The notes beneath the pieces were generated by a model that did no database searches, was not told where the DNA came from, and was given only the letters and a program-made list of their open reading frames with translations. The position numbers and the translations under genes are program-made. 64,000 bases of DNA from DASYAN01 sp963727755. GTDB lineage: Bacteria; Chloroflexota; Ktedonobacteria; Ktedonobacterales; Ktedonobacteraceae. Positions 16,295-25,532 of this stretch are shown piece after piece. The DNA lies in NCBI GenBank assembly GCA_963727755.1, contig CAVSHN010000021.1:170518-234517 (forward strand). The letters run 5' to 3'. Every line of letters starts with the position of its first letter. Positions within the stretch are counted from its first letter, which is position 1.

Positions 16295-16525
16295 ATGACT
16301 CAACAAGGCACAGGAGCTACCCAAACTCCCAATCCACAATACGACCTTGCCAGTGTGCTCTACCATGCTCTTAAAGGCGCACAAACTAACGACACATATA
16401 TTAAAGATGCAGAACAGGCAGGCGATCAGGAACTCGCTCAATTCTTCCGTCAGGTTCAGAAGGAAGAGACTACGCACGCCAACAAGGCCAAGGAGTTGCT
16501 CGCACGACGGGTGAAGGTGCAGTAA
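16295..16525 (+). CDS. small ferritin-like/helical hypothetical protein
   Basis: A 76-residue protein starting MTQQGTGATQ, preceded by AGGAGG. Most of it is amphipathic helix (YDLASVLYHALKGAQTNDTY, then AEQAGDQELAQFFRQVQKEE, then HANKAKELLARRV). The E-x-x-H pattern in KEETTHANKAKELL recalls the half-size metal-binding helices of rubrerythrin/ferritin-like proteins, but a metal site cannot be shown. It has its own terminator, so it is likely a single-gene transcript. Confidence 0.6.
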   Translation: MTQQGTGATQTPNPQYDLASVLYHALKGAQTNDTYIKDAEQAGDQELAQFFRQVQKEETTHANKAKELLARRVKVQ

Positions 16526-16543
16526 TAGTCTATGGAGGGTTAG

Positions 16544-16595
16544 TGCATACATCTCGCCACTTCGTTGTGGAGGGATGTATGCATTCTCTTTTTAG
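16544..16595 (+). terminator. Rho-independent terminator
   Basis: TGCATACATC pairs with GATGTATGCA, with an inner CCAC/GTGG stem, followed by TTCTCTTTTT. It lies 19 bases after the stop of the small helical protein gene and next to the end of the convergent cobA gene, where it may also serve. Confidence 0.85.
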
Positions 16596-16605
16596 TATAA
16601 CATAA

Positions 16606-17427
16606 CTAGAGTGAATTGTTATTTGCTAACTCATCATACCACATGAGAACTTCTCTCATACTTACAACCCTTCCAATAACTGTCAGAGCAGGTGAAGTCA
16701 ATTTTGCATCCTGGGCACGCTGGGCGATATCTGCCAGAGTGCCAGTGATGACCTGTTGTTGTGAAGTGGTCCCTTGCTGGATGGTCGCAGCTGGTAGTGT
16801 AGCATCCATACCTGCTGCGATCAAGCGTTGGGTAAAATGGGGCAATGCTCTGACACCCATGAGGACAACGAGCGTGCCACCTAGAGCAGCTAGAGCTTCC
16901 CAATTGACTGGAGGCGAGGCCGAATGTCCTTCATGACCAGTAACAATGGTGACCGAACTTGTGAAGTTGCGATGGGTAATGGGGATGCCTGCATAGGCCG
17001 GAACTGCAATCACCGAACTTACCCCTGGCACAACCTCAAAGGGAATACCTGCCTCGACTAGCGCCTGTGCCTCTTCCCCTCCACGTCCGAAGACAAAAGG
17101 GTCACCTCCCTTCAAACGGACAACAGTACGGCCTCGTTGGGCATAGCTAATCAGTAATGCGTTAATCTGCTCTTGTGGCATGCTATGACAACCCGGCTCC
17201 TTGCCAACGAAGATTAATTCAGCCCTCGGGCTCGTTTCCTCTAACAGGAGCGGGCTTATCAGGCGATCATAGAGTACGACATCAGCCTGACGCAAGTAGC
17301 GCAAGCCCTTGACGGTGATCAGCTCTGCATCCCCTGGCCCTGCTCCAATCAGAAAGACCTTGCCGAACTGACATTCATCGGCACTAGCATAGTCACTTGC
17401 CAATTTATGCGTGCTAAGAGCATCCAT
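16606..17427 (-). CDS. cobA: uroporphyrinogen-III C-methyltransferase (SUMT)
   Basis: 273 residues. It makes precorrin-2 from uroporphyrinogen III using two S-adenosylmethionine. Family motifs are present: VFLIGAGPGDAELITVKG near residue 25, VVLYDRLIS, VRLKGGDPFVFGRGGEEA near 105-122, and EVVPGVSSVIAVPAYAGIP. Its start overlaps the end of sirC by 14 bases, so the pair is translationally coupled. With sirC and the upstream reductase it forms a siroheme/reductase operon. It can also feed the cobalamin pathway. Confidence 0.93.
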   Translation of the reverse strand: MDALSTHKLASDYASADECQFGKVFLIGAGPGDAELITVKGLRYLRQADVVLYDRLISPLLLEETSPRAELIFVGKEPGCHSMPQEQINALLISYAQRGRTVVRLKGGDPFVFGRGGEEAQALVEAGIPFEVVPGVSSVIAVPAYAGIPITHRNFTSSVTIVTGHEGHSASPPVNWEALAALGGTLVVLMGVRALPHFTQRLIAAGMDATLPAATIQQGTTSQQQVITGTLADIAQRAQDAKLTSPALTVIGRVVSMREVLMWYDELANNNSL

Positions 17428-18136
17428 TGCTGTCTACCGTCTCTTTCATATCATCAATCAATATTGTGACGGAAATATCGATATTATGCTGGTGTAGCAG
17501 TCGCACTGTTGTATTGAGTGCCTCTACTTGGTCACCCTCGATCAGGGACTCCAGGATGCCTGAGTCTAAAAATTCGCCAAAAAACATATCGCGCTCTTTG
17601 TAAGAGAGGTTATGACGTTTGATATATGTACGGGTAATAGCGGCCAGTTGAAAGTAGGCAGTATAAGCAGATGGGAAGAGATTTTCCAGATACTGGCGAA
17701 TCCGCTTGGCAAGGCCTGGGCTAGTCCCCTCGGTTGAGACACTGATGGTGAGGTGCCCACGCCTCAGTATGGAAGGCAATATGAAATTGCAACGACTGGG
17801 CACATCCACGACGTTGATCAATTGCTGATTTTCCTGCGCTTCATGCCAGACAGCCTCGGTCAGTTCTGGATCATAGGCAGTCGCAGCAATAACCACAAAT
17901 GCTCCTGTCAGATCCCCATACTCATAGGCTTTGGTGCGCAGGGTAACAGCATGGCTGCGTGCCAGATCTTGTAATGAGTCGCAGAAGGAGGGGCTCACGA
18001 CTGTCACTCGCGCCCCCGCATTACTCAAGTTTGCAGCTTTCTCTGCTGCAACACGATTCCCTCCAATCACAACAGCTGACCGACCTCGTATATCCAGCAT
18101 CACAGGATAATAGTTTGCTCCGCCATCATCTATCAT
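17414..18136 (-). CDS. precorrin-2 dehydrogenase / sirohydrochlorin ferrochelatase (SirC/Met8 type)
   Basis: 240 residues with the NAD-binding N-terminus (PVMLDIRGRSAVVIGGNRVAAEKAANL), then ARVTVVSPSF, VDVPSRCNFILPSI and the conserved STEGTSPGLAKRIRQYLE. It oxidises precorrin-2 to sirohydrochlorin and, in some members, inserts iron to give siroheme. It is followed with overlap by cobA and preceded by the siroheme-dependent reductase, now separated by the inserted IsrB element. The element may reduce read-through from the original operon promoter. Confidence 0.9.
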   Translation of the reverse strand: MIDDGGANYYPVMLDIRGRSAVVIGGNRVAAEKAANLSNAGARVTVVSPSFCDSLQDLARSHAVTLRTKAYEYGDLTGAFVVIAATAYDPELTEAVWHEAQENQQLINVVDVPSRCNFILPSILRRGHLTISVSTEGTSPGLAKRIRQYLENLFPSAYTAYFQLAAITRTYIKRHNLSYKERDMFFGEFLDSGILESLIEGDQVEALNTTVRLLHQHNIDISVTILIDDMKETVDSNGCS

Positions 18137-18285
18137 TTATCGCGCCCAGGAGACCCCTCGTCTTGAGACAGGGGAGGAATGGGCCGACCTTTCTTTGTAG
18201 CTTGGGATGGGTGGCCTCCCTTGCCCTTTCTCTTAGGTTGCTCTTTTCTAACCAGCCAGGAGCGAAATGCTACCCAAGTCAAGGC

Positions 18286-19266
18286 TCAACAATCCTTGAC
18301 CTTTGCTCCCTGCGTCAGCCGTTTGTTCGTTCGATAGGCGTGCAAGCTGATGGTATGGCGTTTGCGATCAAAGCCGCCTACAGTACAGAGCCCATACTTG
18401 GGATGCCTGAGAACAGTTCCCCGCTTCAAACCAAGAGATCTTGTGCCTCCGTAGGGCTTTCTTTCGCCCCCCGCCGATGCTTGCAAGCGATGAAGCTGCC
18501 GTCTATGAAGCTGAGCCCCAACGAGGTACCAAAGACGTGTACACGTTGATTTTTCCGCTCTACTGATGGAAGCGGCCATCACCCAAGCATCCACCGCATG
18601 AGAGTCGAACGATTGCTTGGACTTGCTCTTGGCCTTTTTGAGTCCGTACTTCTCACGTAACTCTTTGGTCTGATATCCGTGACGTAGATGTACTTTGAGC
18701 CCCATATTTCTGAGCAAATGGTACAAATGCTCCTTGCCCACTTGGATAGGACTAAACATCCCGTTCCATTTCCCATGGTTACCCTTGTGTGTTTCTGCGC
18801 ACACATCCTCTACCACCACCTCTGTCAGTGGCAAGCTTCTGAGAAGCTCTCCAATGATGCGTGCCTTGGCTTGCCAGCGACTACGGGTTGATGGCGGGAT
18901 GCGCTTCTGGTTTGCTAGTCGGTTGTTGTTGCGTGCAGGCCTGCGCCACTTGCGGTGTCTTCTGGCTCGTCGTATGTTTCGCCGTGCCTCAACCGTTTTT
19001 TTTACAGAGTCTGGTGCTTCCACCATCAGGTTGATCACCGTATCTTTGATACCAACAACGCTATATCCTTCAAATTTGCTGCCAGGATCGACACCTGCCA
19101 CAAGAGTCTGGTTGTCTGGCTCCTGCTCGTAAGTGAGCTGAATATAGAACAATCCTAGCTTGTTCCGTTTTGGTTTCGCCTTGCCACTTTTGAGCAAGAG
19201 ACGTGCTTTAGCTGGCTTGCACGGCATAAGTGATATTCCACGTATATCAATAACTGGCACTCGCAC
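18286..19266 (-). CDS. isrB: IsrB: RNA-guided nickase-type protein, RuvC without HNH
   Basis: 326 residues from GTG 19266, with GAAGGA upstream; the frame is open to 19404 but that part is probably guide RNA. It starts with the PLMP domain (VPVIDIRGISLMPCKPAKA). RuvC-I is AGVDPGSKFEGYSVVG, the bridge-helix-like RRNIRRARRHRKWRR follows, RuvC-II is VVVEDVCAETH and RuvC-III is SHAVDAWVMAA. The C-terminal domain (GTRSLGLKRGTVLRHPKYG...) is the target-recognition part. No HNH lies between RuvC-II and RuvC-III, which defines IsrB. All three RuvC acids are retained. Known relatives nick DNA guided by their omega RNA. Confidence 0.85.
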   Translation of the reverse strand: MRVPVIDIRGISLMPCKPAKARLLLKSGKAKPKRNKLGLFYIQLTYEQEPDNQTLVAGVDPGSKFEGYSVVGIKDTVINLMVEAPDSVKKTVEARRNIRRARRHRKWRRPARNNNRLANQKRIPPSTRSRWQAKARIIGELLRSLPLTEVVVEDVCAETHKGNHGKWNGMFSPIQVGKEHLYHLLRNMGLKVHLRHGYQTKELREKYGLKKAKSKSKQSFDSHAVDAWVMAASISRAEKSTCTRLWYLVGAQLHRRQLHRLQASAGGERKPYGGTRSLGLKRGTVLRHPKYGLCTVGGFDRKRHTISLHAYRTNKRLTQGAKVKDC

Positions 19267-19613
19267 AATTGCTTTTCCTTCTATCCCTTGCGGGACGGGC
19301 TTTTTAGGAGAAAGCCCTGAAAACTCTTGCTCGAATGTCGAGCACGCTAGGTCAAAGCCTAGGTTAAATGACCCTTCGTGGTTGCAGTACAGGCATAGGT
19401 CCAAGACCGTCTGTTTCGGCGTGACAGGTAGTGGTTTAGACTAGGGTGGCATCCAAACGTACTTTCACTACTCTCCCTAGCACATAAGCCTGGGATTTGG
19501 CTATTTCTTAGCCCGTACCGCTGCTGTTCTCTTGCATGAGAACCCACTAGACAAGAACTTTCGTTGCGCTAGCCGTTTCGCAAGCCCCTAGGCTTTAGCC
19601 AGGGGTTCTTGAC
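19267..19613 (-). ncRNA. omega RNA (HEARO-type) of IsrB copy 1
   Basis: About 347 non-coding bases lie upstream of isrB from the element's 5' hairpin (AAGAACCCCTGGC / GCCTAGGGGCTT) to the isrB Shine-Dalgarno. The sequence is strongly conserved with the copy at 55772-56118, including CAGCGGTACGGGCTAAGAAA and GTTTGGATGCCACCCTAGTC. In this family the guide is copied from the DNA just outside the 5' end, which here is the last codons of the reductase gene. Confidence 0.75.
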
Positions 19614-21360
19614 ATTCCCACAACCGTACGCTCCTGCAATTTCTCAATGCCGATGCGATGGCAGTAATCGCCAAATGTTTCACCTGCCTGTCGCTCATCT
19701 CGCCACAGAATGAAGAGTGGTCGCAACGTGGGTAGAATGTTTTCTGTACGTACTGTGGAGGCGTAGAGCGTGTTCAGTCGCGTATTCGCCCAGTCACCAC
19801 CGACATAAATATTATAGATCCCTTTGGAGCGCCCGACAAACCCAATATCGCCCATGAAAGGACGCGCACAACCATTGGGGCAACCCGTCATACGTATGCT
19901 CAATGGCTCACCACCCAGACCCAGCTCGTGCAACTCCATCTCCATCTCCTTAACTAGATCAGGCAAGTAGCGCTCCAATTCAGCCACTGCCAGACCACAG
20001 GTAGGTAACGCGGGACAGGCCATAGCGAAACGATAAGCTCCAACCGTGCTGGGATCTGCTGAAATGCCATATACATTTAACTTGACCTCTAGCGCCGTTC
20101 GCTGCTCCTCAGCAATATCTGTCAGGAGGATATTTTGCTGCCCCGTCAGACGAATGCCTGGGCGAAATTCCTCAATGACTGCACGCAGTCCAGTTTTTGT
20201 ACGGCGGGCATCAGTATCTTTGATGCGCCCATTCACAACGTGCAGACCCAAAACCAACGTCCATCAATTTGCCGATGCCAGCCAAGATGATCATCCACTT
20301 CTTGGAAGACAACTTCACTGGGATCGCTGAGTGGATAACCAAGTCGGCTCTCGACTTCGGATCGAAACCAAGCAATTCCTCGCTCTTCCACCACATACTT
20401 CATACGCGCATGCTTGCAATTCTTGCGATCACCATAATCACGCTGCACGGTCACAATGGTCTCGACTACAGACAAAACCTGATCGGTAGTGATATCTGCC
20501 AGCGGAGTAGCCAGACGGGGATAGGTCTCGGCTTTGCCATGTGTCATGCTCATGCCGCCACCTATCACGACTGTAAATCCTGCGACTTCGTTCCCATTGA
20601 CCTGCGCTATCAGACCGATGTCCTGCGTGTACACATCGACACAATTGTCGCCCGGGCAAGCCAGACCAATCTTAAATTTGCGAGGCAAATAGGTTGAGCC
20701 GTAAATTGGCTCAACAGGTTGTTCCTCTTCAAATTCGCCGACGGTCACAGCTTTTTCGCCATCGAGCCAGATCTCGTGATAGGCACTGCTGCGTGGTGCC
20801 AAGTGCATGGCTATCTGATGAGCAATCTCTTGCACGCGTTGATGGGCGAGACTGCTCGCAGACGCAGCGCAGGCCATGACGTTGCGATTCACATCTCCAC
20901 ATGCGGCCAGCGTAGAAAGCAAGACCGCATTAATACGCTCAATAGTCGCACGAACATCCCCTTTAATAATCCCGTGTATCTGAAATCCTTGCCGCGTTGT
21001 AATGCGCAATGCACCGTTGCCATACTCGGTTTACCAGATCATCTTCGACCAGATACTGTTCAGCGGTAACGACACCGCCCGGATACGGGAACGGATCATG
21101 AATTGATAGGCCTTCTCCGCTCCTGCTGCCTTGCGTGTCTGTCGTAGATCACGATCCTCTTGCTGGTACATACCGTGAAATTTGATGAGTTGGACATGAT
21201 CCTCAGAGAAACCTGATGTCTCCTGCTCAAGTTCCTCCGCGATATGTCCCCGCAAATACTGACTTTCAATCTTGATACGTTCAACTTTGCTACCTTCGCC
21301 AGGACCCAACGCGAGGAGGTTATTGGCTAGGCTGCTATCTTCCTGATCTGGTCTGCTCAT
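19595..21360 (-). CDS. siroheme-dependent ferredoxin-type sulfite/nitrite reductase, three indels
   Basis: The gene starts at ATG 21360 (MSRPDQED), after AAGGAG. It reduces sulfite to sulfide or nitrite to ammonia by six electrons using siroheme and [4Fe-4S]. The cluster/siroheme ligands are present as ACPALPTC (Cx5C) and TGCPNGC (Cx3C). LRITTRQGFQIHG and LSTLAACGDVNRNVM are family motifs. The frame is broken near 21080 (one base missing), near 21026-21034 (one base extra, restoring frame) and at the A run 20250-20253 (one base missing). Translation on either side aligns continuously. The last residues (after EKLQERTVVG) come from the inserted IsrB element. Specificity between sulfite and nitrite is not decidable by eye. 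Confidence 0.8.
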
Positions 21361-21679
21361 GGCATCTCCTTCTTGCATGGTTCTTCTGATCACCAACGCT
21401 TTGTACACACTATCAGTACAGGTAAACACAAACACATTCCGAAGTGGACCGTGGCAAACGGCCTTGCTAAGAAGAAATTTAACTCGAAATCCATTTATCT
21501 TTCAATGTACTAAGTGTACCAGCAACAATGTTCATTTTATCCCTTGTTTTTAATATGACTTTGTTGATATAATAGATCAATAAAGTAAATTTGCTACTTT
21601 AAACTATAACGTTCGGAGGGTCACTTTGTCAACCGGGCGCAGTTCAAGCATCGGAGACGGGTCTCCAGAAAGGATTTTT

Positions 21680-22636
21680 ATGAACTTCTTGCTAACTTGC
21701 ATATCAACCAAACACTCCCTGCTCAAAAAGCACTGGTCTAATAACAAGCAAGTAGAGCAGAAAATGCAGTGTCCGGTAACAACACTGGGAAGTATGCAAA
21801 AACCCAAAGAGGATCAGGGGGGCTTGCTGTGTCTGCTCAATGATCGTGGACAAGTGGAGACTAGCGTTGAGATGTCGATGCCCGCAGGGATGGCATTATC
21901 CAACGATGGGATTCTAATTGCCTCCATTTTTGATGTGCATAAAGTCTCTTCCAACCTCTCTACGATAGAGCAAAGCAAGATCAGCTTGCCTGTTTTTAAT
22001 ATGCTTCACTCGCTCTCTCGCAGCCAACATGGCTACCTCGTTGCTAGCACTGGCTTGGATGCAATCCTGGAGTTCACGCAAGAAGGGGAAATGCTCTGGA
22101 GTTGGTGGGCTACTGATCACGGCTTTGAGCAGACACTAACAGGTGAGACACGGGTTATAGACAAAAAGGCGGATCATCGCGGCATCACCTACGGAACGCT
22201 GACACAGACCACGCATGTCAATTCAGCCGCCGAGTTGCCAGATGGCAGGGTGCTGGCTACGCTTTTTCACCAGGGGATGGTGATAGCTATTGATCGGGAC
22301 AGTGGAGATTGGCAGCCTGTTCTAGAAGGACTGCATCATCCTCACTCCGTGCGTGTCTTAAGCAACGACTACATCACCGTGGCGGACACTGGCCATGGCC
22401 GAGCCTTGCTCATTCATCTCAAAAATCGTAAAGGCACCATCGAAACTCAGGTCTCAGCTGATACAAACTGGTTGCAAGATTGCTACTACGACTACCTACA
22501 CGACCGTTGGTTCCTAGTTGACGGCAAGAACTCACGTATTGATCTGCGGCTAGGTATCGCTGGAGAGAAGACAGCGGCACGCTTCGATCTTAACCCTGAG
22601 TGGCGTCTCTATGAGGTACTACCACTCGCAAGCTAG
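21680..22636 (+). CDS. beta-propeller-like hypothetical protein
   Basis: About 318 residues from ATG 21680 (MNFLLTC), which has GAAAGGA upstream; the frame is open further 5'. Repeated short strands resemble NHL/SMP-30 or arylsulfotransferase-like propellers: GMALSNDGILIASIFDVHKV, GYLVASTGLDAILEFTQEGE, HVNSAAELPDGRVLATLFHQG, HPHSVRVLSNDYITVADTGHGR. The pairs of Asp/Gly turns recur about every 45 residues. The first ~50 residues are unlike the rest. It is divergent from the reductase operon and no enzymatic role can be assigned. Confidence 0.6.
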   Translation: MNFLLTCISTKHSLLKKHWSNNKQVEQKMQCPVTTLGSMQKPKEDQGGLLCLLNDRGQVETSVEMSMPAGMALSNDGILIASIFDVHKVSSNLSTIEQSKISLPVFNMLHSLSRSQHGYLVASTGLDAILEFTQEGEMLWSWWATDHGFEQTLTGETRVIDKKADHRGITYGTLTQTTHVNSAAELPDGRVLATLFHQGMVIAIDRDSGDWQPVLEGLHHPHSVRVLSNDYITVADTGHGRALLIHLKNRKGTIETQVSADTNWLQDCYYDYLHDRWFLVDGKNSRIDLRLGIAGEKTAARFDLNPEWRLYEVLPLAS

Positions 22637-22683
22637 CGCCGCAGATAAATCAAGGGAAGATGAATGCTGAAACATTAAAGACG

Positions 22684-22703
22684 GCCCCGCCAATTAGCGG
22701 GGC
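22684..22703 (+). terminator. GC-rich hairpin after the propeller gene
   Basis: GCCCCGC-CAATTA-GCGGGGC lies 47 bases after the stop codon. It has no clear T run, so it may be a weak or Rho-assisted terminator. Confidence 0.4.
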
Positions 22704-22836
22704 ACCATAAGCTTTAACAATAAGGATTTTCAAGAATTGGCAGAGCCGCACGAGCAAGCTATAGCTTCCCTTCTACTGCAATCTTCATTATATTATTAAC
22801 AAAATCTTCAATGCCTCTGGTACAATCGATACCCGC

Positions 22837-23352
22837 CTAATTCACGGCCTGTGAAGTTGCAACCGCTAGATTGTATACAAACTGCTTATTTGTTATTTTA
22901 TCTATTCTATTAATCGCATATTCTAATTTAGCGGCACTAATGTATAAGTCCATACGCTTATCCTTATTTTCTTCTAATTTGTCTATACGCTTCCCAAGTT
23001 TTTCCTTTTTTGCAACAAGTTTTTTGTGCTGTTCCTCCGCTTCAACAGACTTCCATTTTCCTTCTTCTTTATATATTTTCTCCAAATTTACCTTTTCCCC
23101 CTCTGCATCATCAAATGCTTTTTTAAGATGCTCTAACATTTTAGCATGTTTTTCATTGAATGCCTTTTCCACCGAATCAACTACCTTAAATATATCATCT
23201 TCCCTGGGGCGCGGATTAAATCCATGCTCACGACGAAGGCGGGCAAGTTTGTTTTCTTTACATTCCGCTCTACTGGGCTTACACTCACCATCTGATACAC
23301 TGTTACAATCGCTTTTTGAACTGCTTTCTAAACCGCTTTTAGACTTAACCAT
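22837..23352 (-). CDS. coiled-coil hypothetical protein
   Basis: 171 residues, mostly charged helix with heptad character (about residues 50-145, e.g. AFNEKHAKMLEHLKKAFDDA and KLVAKKEKLGKRIDKLEENK). A Ser/Cys-rich start (KSDCNSVSDGECKPSRAEC) comes first and a short C-terminal helix (FVYNLAVATSQAVN) last. The gene and its upstream region are much more AT-rich than the surrounding metabolic genes, which suggests acquisition. No domain is recognised. Confidence 0.55.
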   Translation of the reverse strand: MVKSKSGLESSSKSDCNSVSDGECKPSRAECKENKLARLRREHGFNPRPREDDIFKVVDSVEKAFNEKHAKMLEHLKKAFDDAEGEKVNLEKIYKEEGKWKSVEAEEQHKKLVAKKEKLGKRIDKLEENKDKRMDLYISAAKLEYAINRIDKITNKQFVYNLAVATSQAVN

Positions 23353-23437
23353 GATAGTTACAACCCTTTCTCATGCATCAAAGTTTGCTGATTAATAACA
23401 ATTCAGCAAAATACATCCTTGATACAACTCTATATCA

Positions 23438-23730
23438 AGAGCGACTTTCGCTCTAAAAAATCATCGAACGGACCAGTAAAGTCTCGCATCTTCATCTAGA
23501 TCGACTTTTCGATCTACCGATACACCGATCTCTAAAGAAGAACCTATCTCATAACTAGCGTTCTTCTATGATCTTAGTTTATGATAGTTATATTAATTAG
23601 TTATTAAACAAGGGTTAATCCTTGTAATAAATCGGTAAAATATCTGATAATAAATCGATCAATTTTGTTAATCAACGCTTAATATTCTGTAATAAGTTGG
23701 TCAAATATTCCATAATAAATCGAAAATATA
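23438..23730. repeat. AT-rich region with three hairpins and AATAAATCG repeats
   Basis: The hairpins are AGAGCG-ACTTT-CGCTCT (23438-23454), TAGATCG-ACTTTT-CGATCTA (23497-23516) and ACAAGG-GTTAAT-CCTTGT (23608-23625). The first two share the ACTTT loop. Imperfect TAATAAATCG/TAATAAGTTGG units follow near 23625, 23650, 23691 and 23712. The region lies upstream of the AT-rich coiled-coil gene. Its role is unknown. Confidence 0.45.
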
Positions 23731-23909
23731 TGTACTAACATTGATAGTGAAGCAGATACGTCTATTGATCAGCTTATTCATCTTGAATAAACGTGAGCCG
23801 TGGACTACAATAGGAAAGGGTAGTAGCTGGGGTTTGCTAGCGAAGTTCGGCGCTGCCACCACAAATTGGCCTATCTGGTACCTAAATCAGAAGAGGAATA
23901 CGATAAGTA

Positions 23910-24682
23910 ATGGATACATTAAAAATAGGATCACGCGAGTTCACTTCACGGCTAATGATTGGCACAGGGAAATATCAGACTTTTGAGGAGATGCGTGCCA
24001 GCCTTGCAGCAAGTGGAGCAGAAATTATCACGGTTGCTCTGCGTCGGTTAGACCTCTCTCATCCTCAAGAGCCCGGTCTGCTCGACTACATCGACACCAA
24101 CCGCTACACAATTCTTCCCAACACTGCTGGCTGCAAGACGGTTGAGGAAGCTCTTCAGACGGCTCATCTAGCTGCCGCGATGGGGTTGCCGCACTGGATC
24201 AAACTGGAGGTCATTCCCGATCCCACCTACCTGTTGCCGGACCCCATTGCCACGTTAGAGGCTACCAAATTGCTCGTTGAAGAGGGCTTCGAGGTCTTAC
24301 CATATATCAATGCCGATCCTATCCTGGCGCAACGCTTGCAGGATGCAGGAGCAGTGACCGTTATGCCCCTGGGCTCGCCGATCGGTTCGGGTCAGGGCCT
24401 GCTCAATCTACCCAGATCCAGATTATCATTGAACAGGCCCGCGTGCCTGTTGTGGTTGATGCTGGTATTGGTGCACCTTCTGACGCCGCACTGGCAATGG
24501 AATTAGGAGCGGCTGCATGCTTGATCAATACAGCAGTTGCGCAGGCACAAAATCCTGTTCAGATGGCCTATGCAATCAAGTTAGGGGTTGAAGCGGGCCA
24601 TGCCGCCTTCTTAGCAGGACGCATCCCACGCCAGTCCTACGCGTCGGCTAGTAGTCCGACCACCGGCATCATTGGCCAATAA
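23910..24682 (+). CDS. thiG: thiazole synthase, one frameshift
   Basis: Makes the thiazole phosphate of thiamine from DXP, dehydroglycine and the ThiS thiocarboxylate. The start reads MDTLKIGSREFTSRLMIGTGKY, the classic ThiG N-terminus. LPNTAGCKTVEEA, WIKLEVIPD and MPLGSPIGSGQGL follow. The frame then breaks near 24406-24412, where one base is missing, and resumes as VPVVVDAGIGAPSDAALAME through to GIIGQ. With the indel corrected the length is about 257 residues, normal for the family. The next gene starts one base after the stop. Confidence 0.88.
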
Positions 24683-24683
24683 A

Positions 24684-25511
24684 ATGAGCGTATTTACGTT
24701 CGAGCGGCCTCAGCTCTGCTTGATCACTGACCCGACAGTCCCGAACTTGCCAGAGATCGTTGAAGTGGCAGTGGCATCGGGCGTGACGATGCTTCAAGTG
24801 CGTGGGCATCAACTATCAGCTGCTGATCTCCATGCACTAACTATGCAATTGCGCCCGTCTTGCCAACAGCATGGAGTTGCTTTTATTGTCAACGACCGCC
24901 TGGACGTTGGCTTAGCGGTCGAAGCTGATGGTTTCCAACTTGGCAAACGTAGCTTACCTCTCCGTGTAGCTCGGCAGGTAGTTGGGACGCGCTACCTCCT
25001 TGGGGCCTCTGTGCATTCTCTGCGGGAGGCGCAGGCAGCGATTACCGAAGGGGCTGATTTTCTGCTAGCTGGCACCATCTTTGCCTCATCTTCCCATCCA
25101 GGCGAGCCAACGAGCGGCCCTAACCTGCTACGCGAGATCAAGCAAATGTACCCTACTTGCTTCCTACTGGCCATCGGCGGGATAACTGCTGCAAACGCCA
25201 AGCAGGTGATGCAAGCGGGGGCAGACGGAGTGGCCGTGATATCCGCCATCCTCCGTGCGAGAGATGTACAAAGAGCTGTTACGGAGTTCCATACTATGCT
25301 AAAGAAAACCATCACTATTCTTGCTAACGGTCAGCCCCGTGTGTCTAAGGCGGGCAGCACGGTCGCTGACCTGTTGCAGGAACTCAACATCAAACCAACA
25401 TATGTTGTGGTCCAACTGGACGGCGAGATTGTGCAACGGACAGATTTTGCTCAAGTGGCTCTGCAAGAGGGGAGCAAGGTGGAGATTATCACCCTGGCTG
25501 GCGGAGGATGA
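24684..25511 (+). CDS. ThiE/TenI-family protein fused to ThiS
   Basis: 275 residues from ATG 24684. Residues 1-~200 form a thiamine-phosphate-synthase-fold barrel: MLQVRGHQL, FIVNDRLDVGLAVEADGFQLG, LGASVHSLREA, FLLAGTIFASSSHPG and LLAIGGITAANAKQVMQAGADGVAVISAI. The GKRSLPLRVARQ segment and FLLAGTIF..SSHPG look more like the thiazole tautomerase TenI than true ThiE. Residues ~208-275 are a complete ThiS, ending in the Gly-Gly-Gly tail needed for adenylation and thiocarboxylation. Fusing the sulfur carrier to this barrel next to thiG makes functional sense. For free thiocarboxylate the C-terminal Gly must stay exposed, and it does. Confidence 0.83.
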   Translation: MSVFTFERPQLCLITDPTVPNLPEIVEVAVASGVTMLQVRGHQLSAADLHALTMQLRPSCQQHGVAFIVNDRLDVGLAVEADGFQLGKRSLPLRVARQVVGTRYLLGASVHSLREAQAAITEGADFLLAGTIFASSSHPGEPTSGPNLLREIKQMYPTCFLLAIGGITAANAKQVMQAGADGVAVISAILRARDVQRAVTEFHTMLKKTITILANGQPRVSKAGSTVADLLQELNIKPTYVVVQLDGEIVQRTDFAQVALQEGSKVEIITLAGGG

Positions 25512-25532
25512 TGGCATTAATATTGCCCGGAG

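Larger units (their letters stand above)
18141..19613 (-). mobile_element. IsrB element, copy 1 (IS200/IS605-like, HEARO-type)
   Basis: The 5' end (minus strand) begins GTCAAGAACCCC and forms a hairpin (19584-19606). The 3' end has a CCCCTGTCTCAAGACGAGGGG hairpin at about 18156-18176. Inside are a guide-RNA region and an isrB gene. The same layout and the same GTCANGAACCCC start are seen in the copy at 54.6-56.1 kb and in the IscB element at 26.8-28.6 kb. No TnpA gene is present, so transposition would need one in trans. It has inserted at the 3' end of the reductase gene. The 3' boundary is approximate. Confidence 0.8.

Noticed and set aside
18286..19404. Longer start for IsrB copy 1 at 19404
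   Set aside because: The conserved GAAGGA Shine-Dalgarno in both copies points to 19266 and 55771; the first 46 codons overlap the guide RNA.
23741..23986. Reading frame and possible TPP riboswitch before thiG
   Set aside because: No CUGAGA/ACCUGAUCUGG-type THI-box core was found and the frame has no family match; the ThiG start is better.
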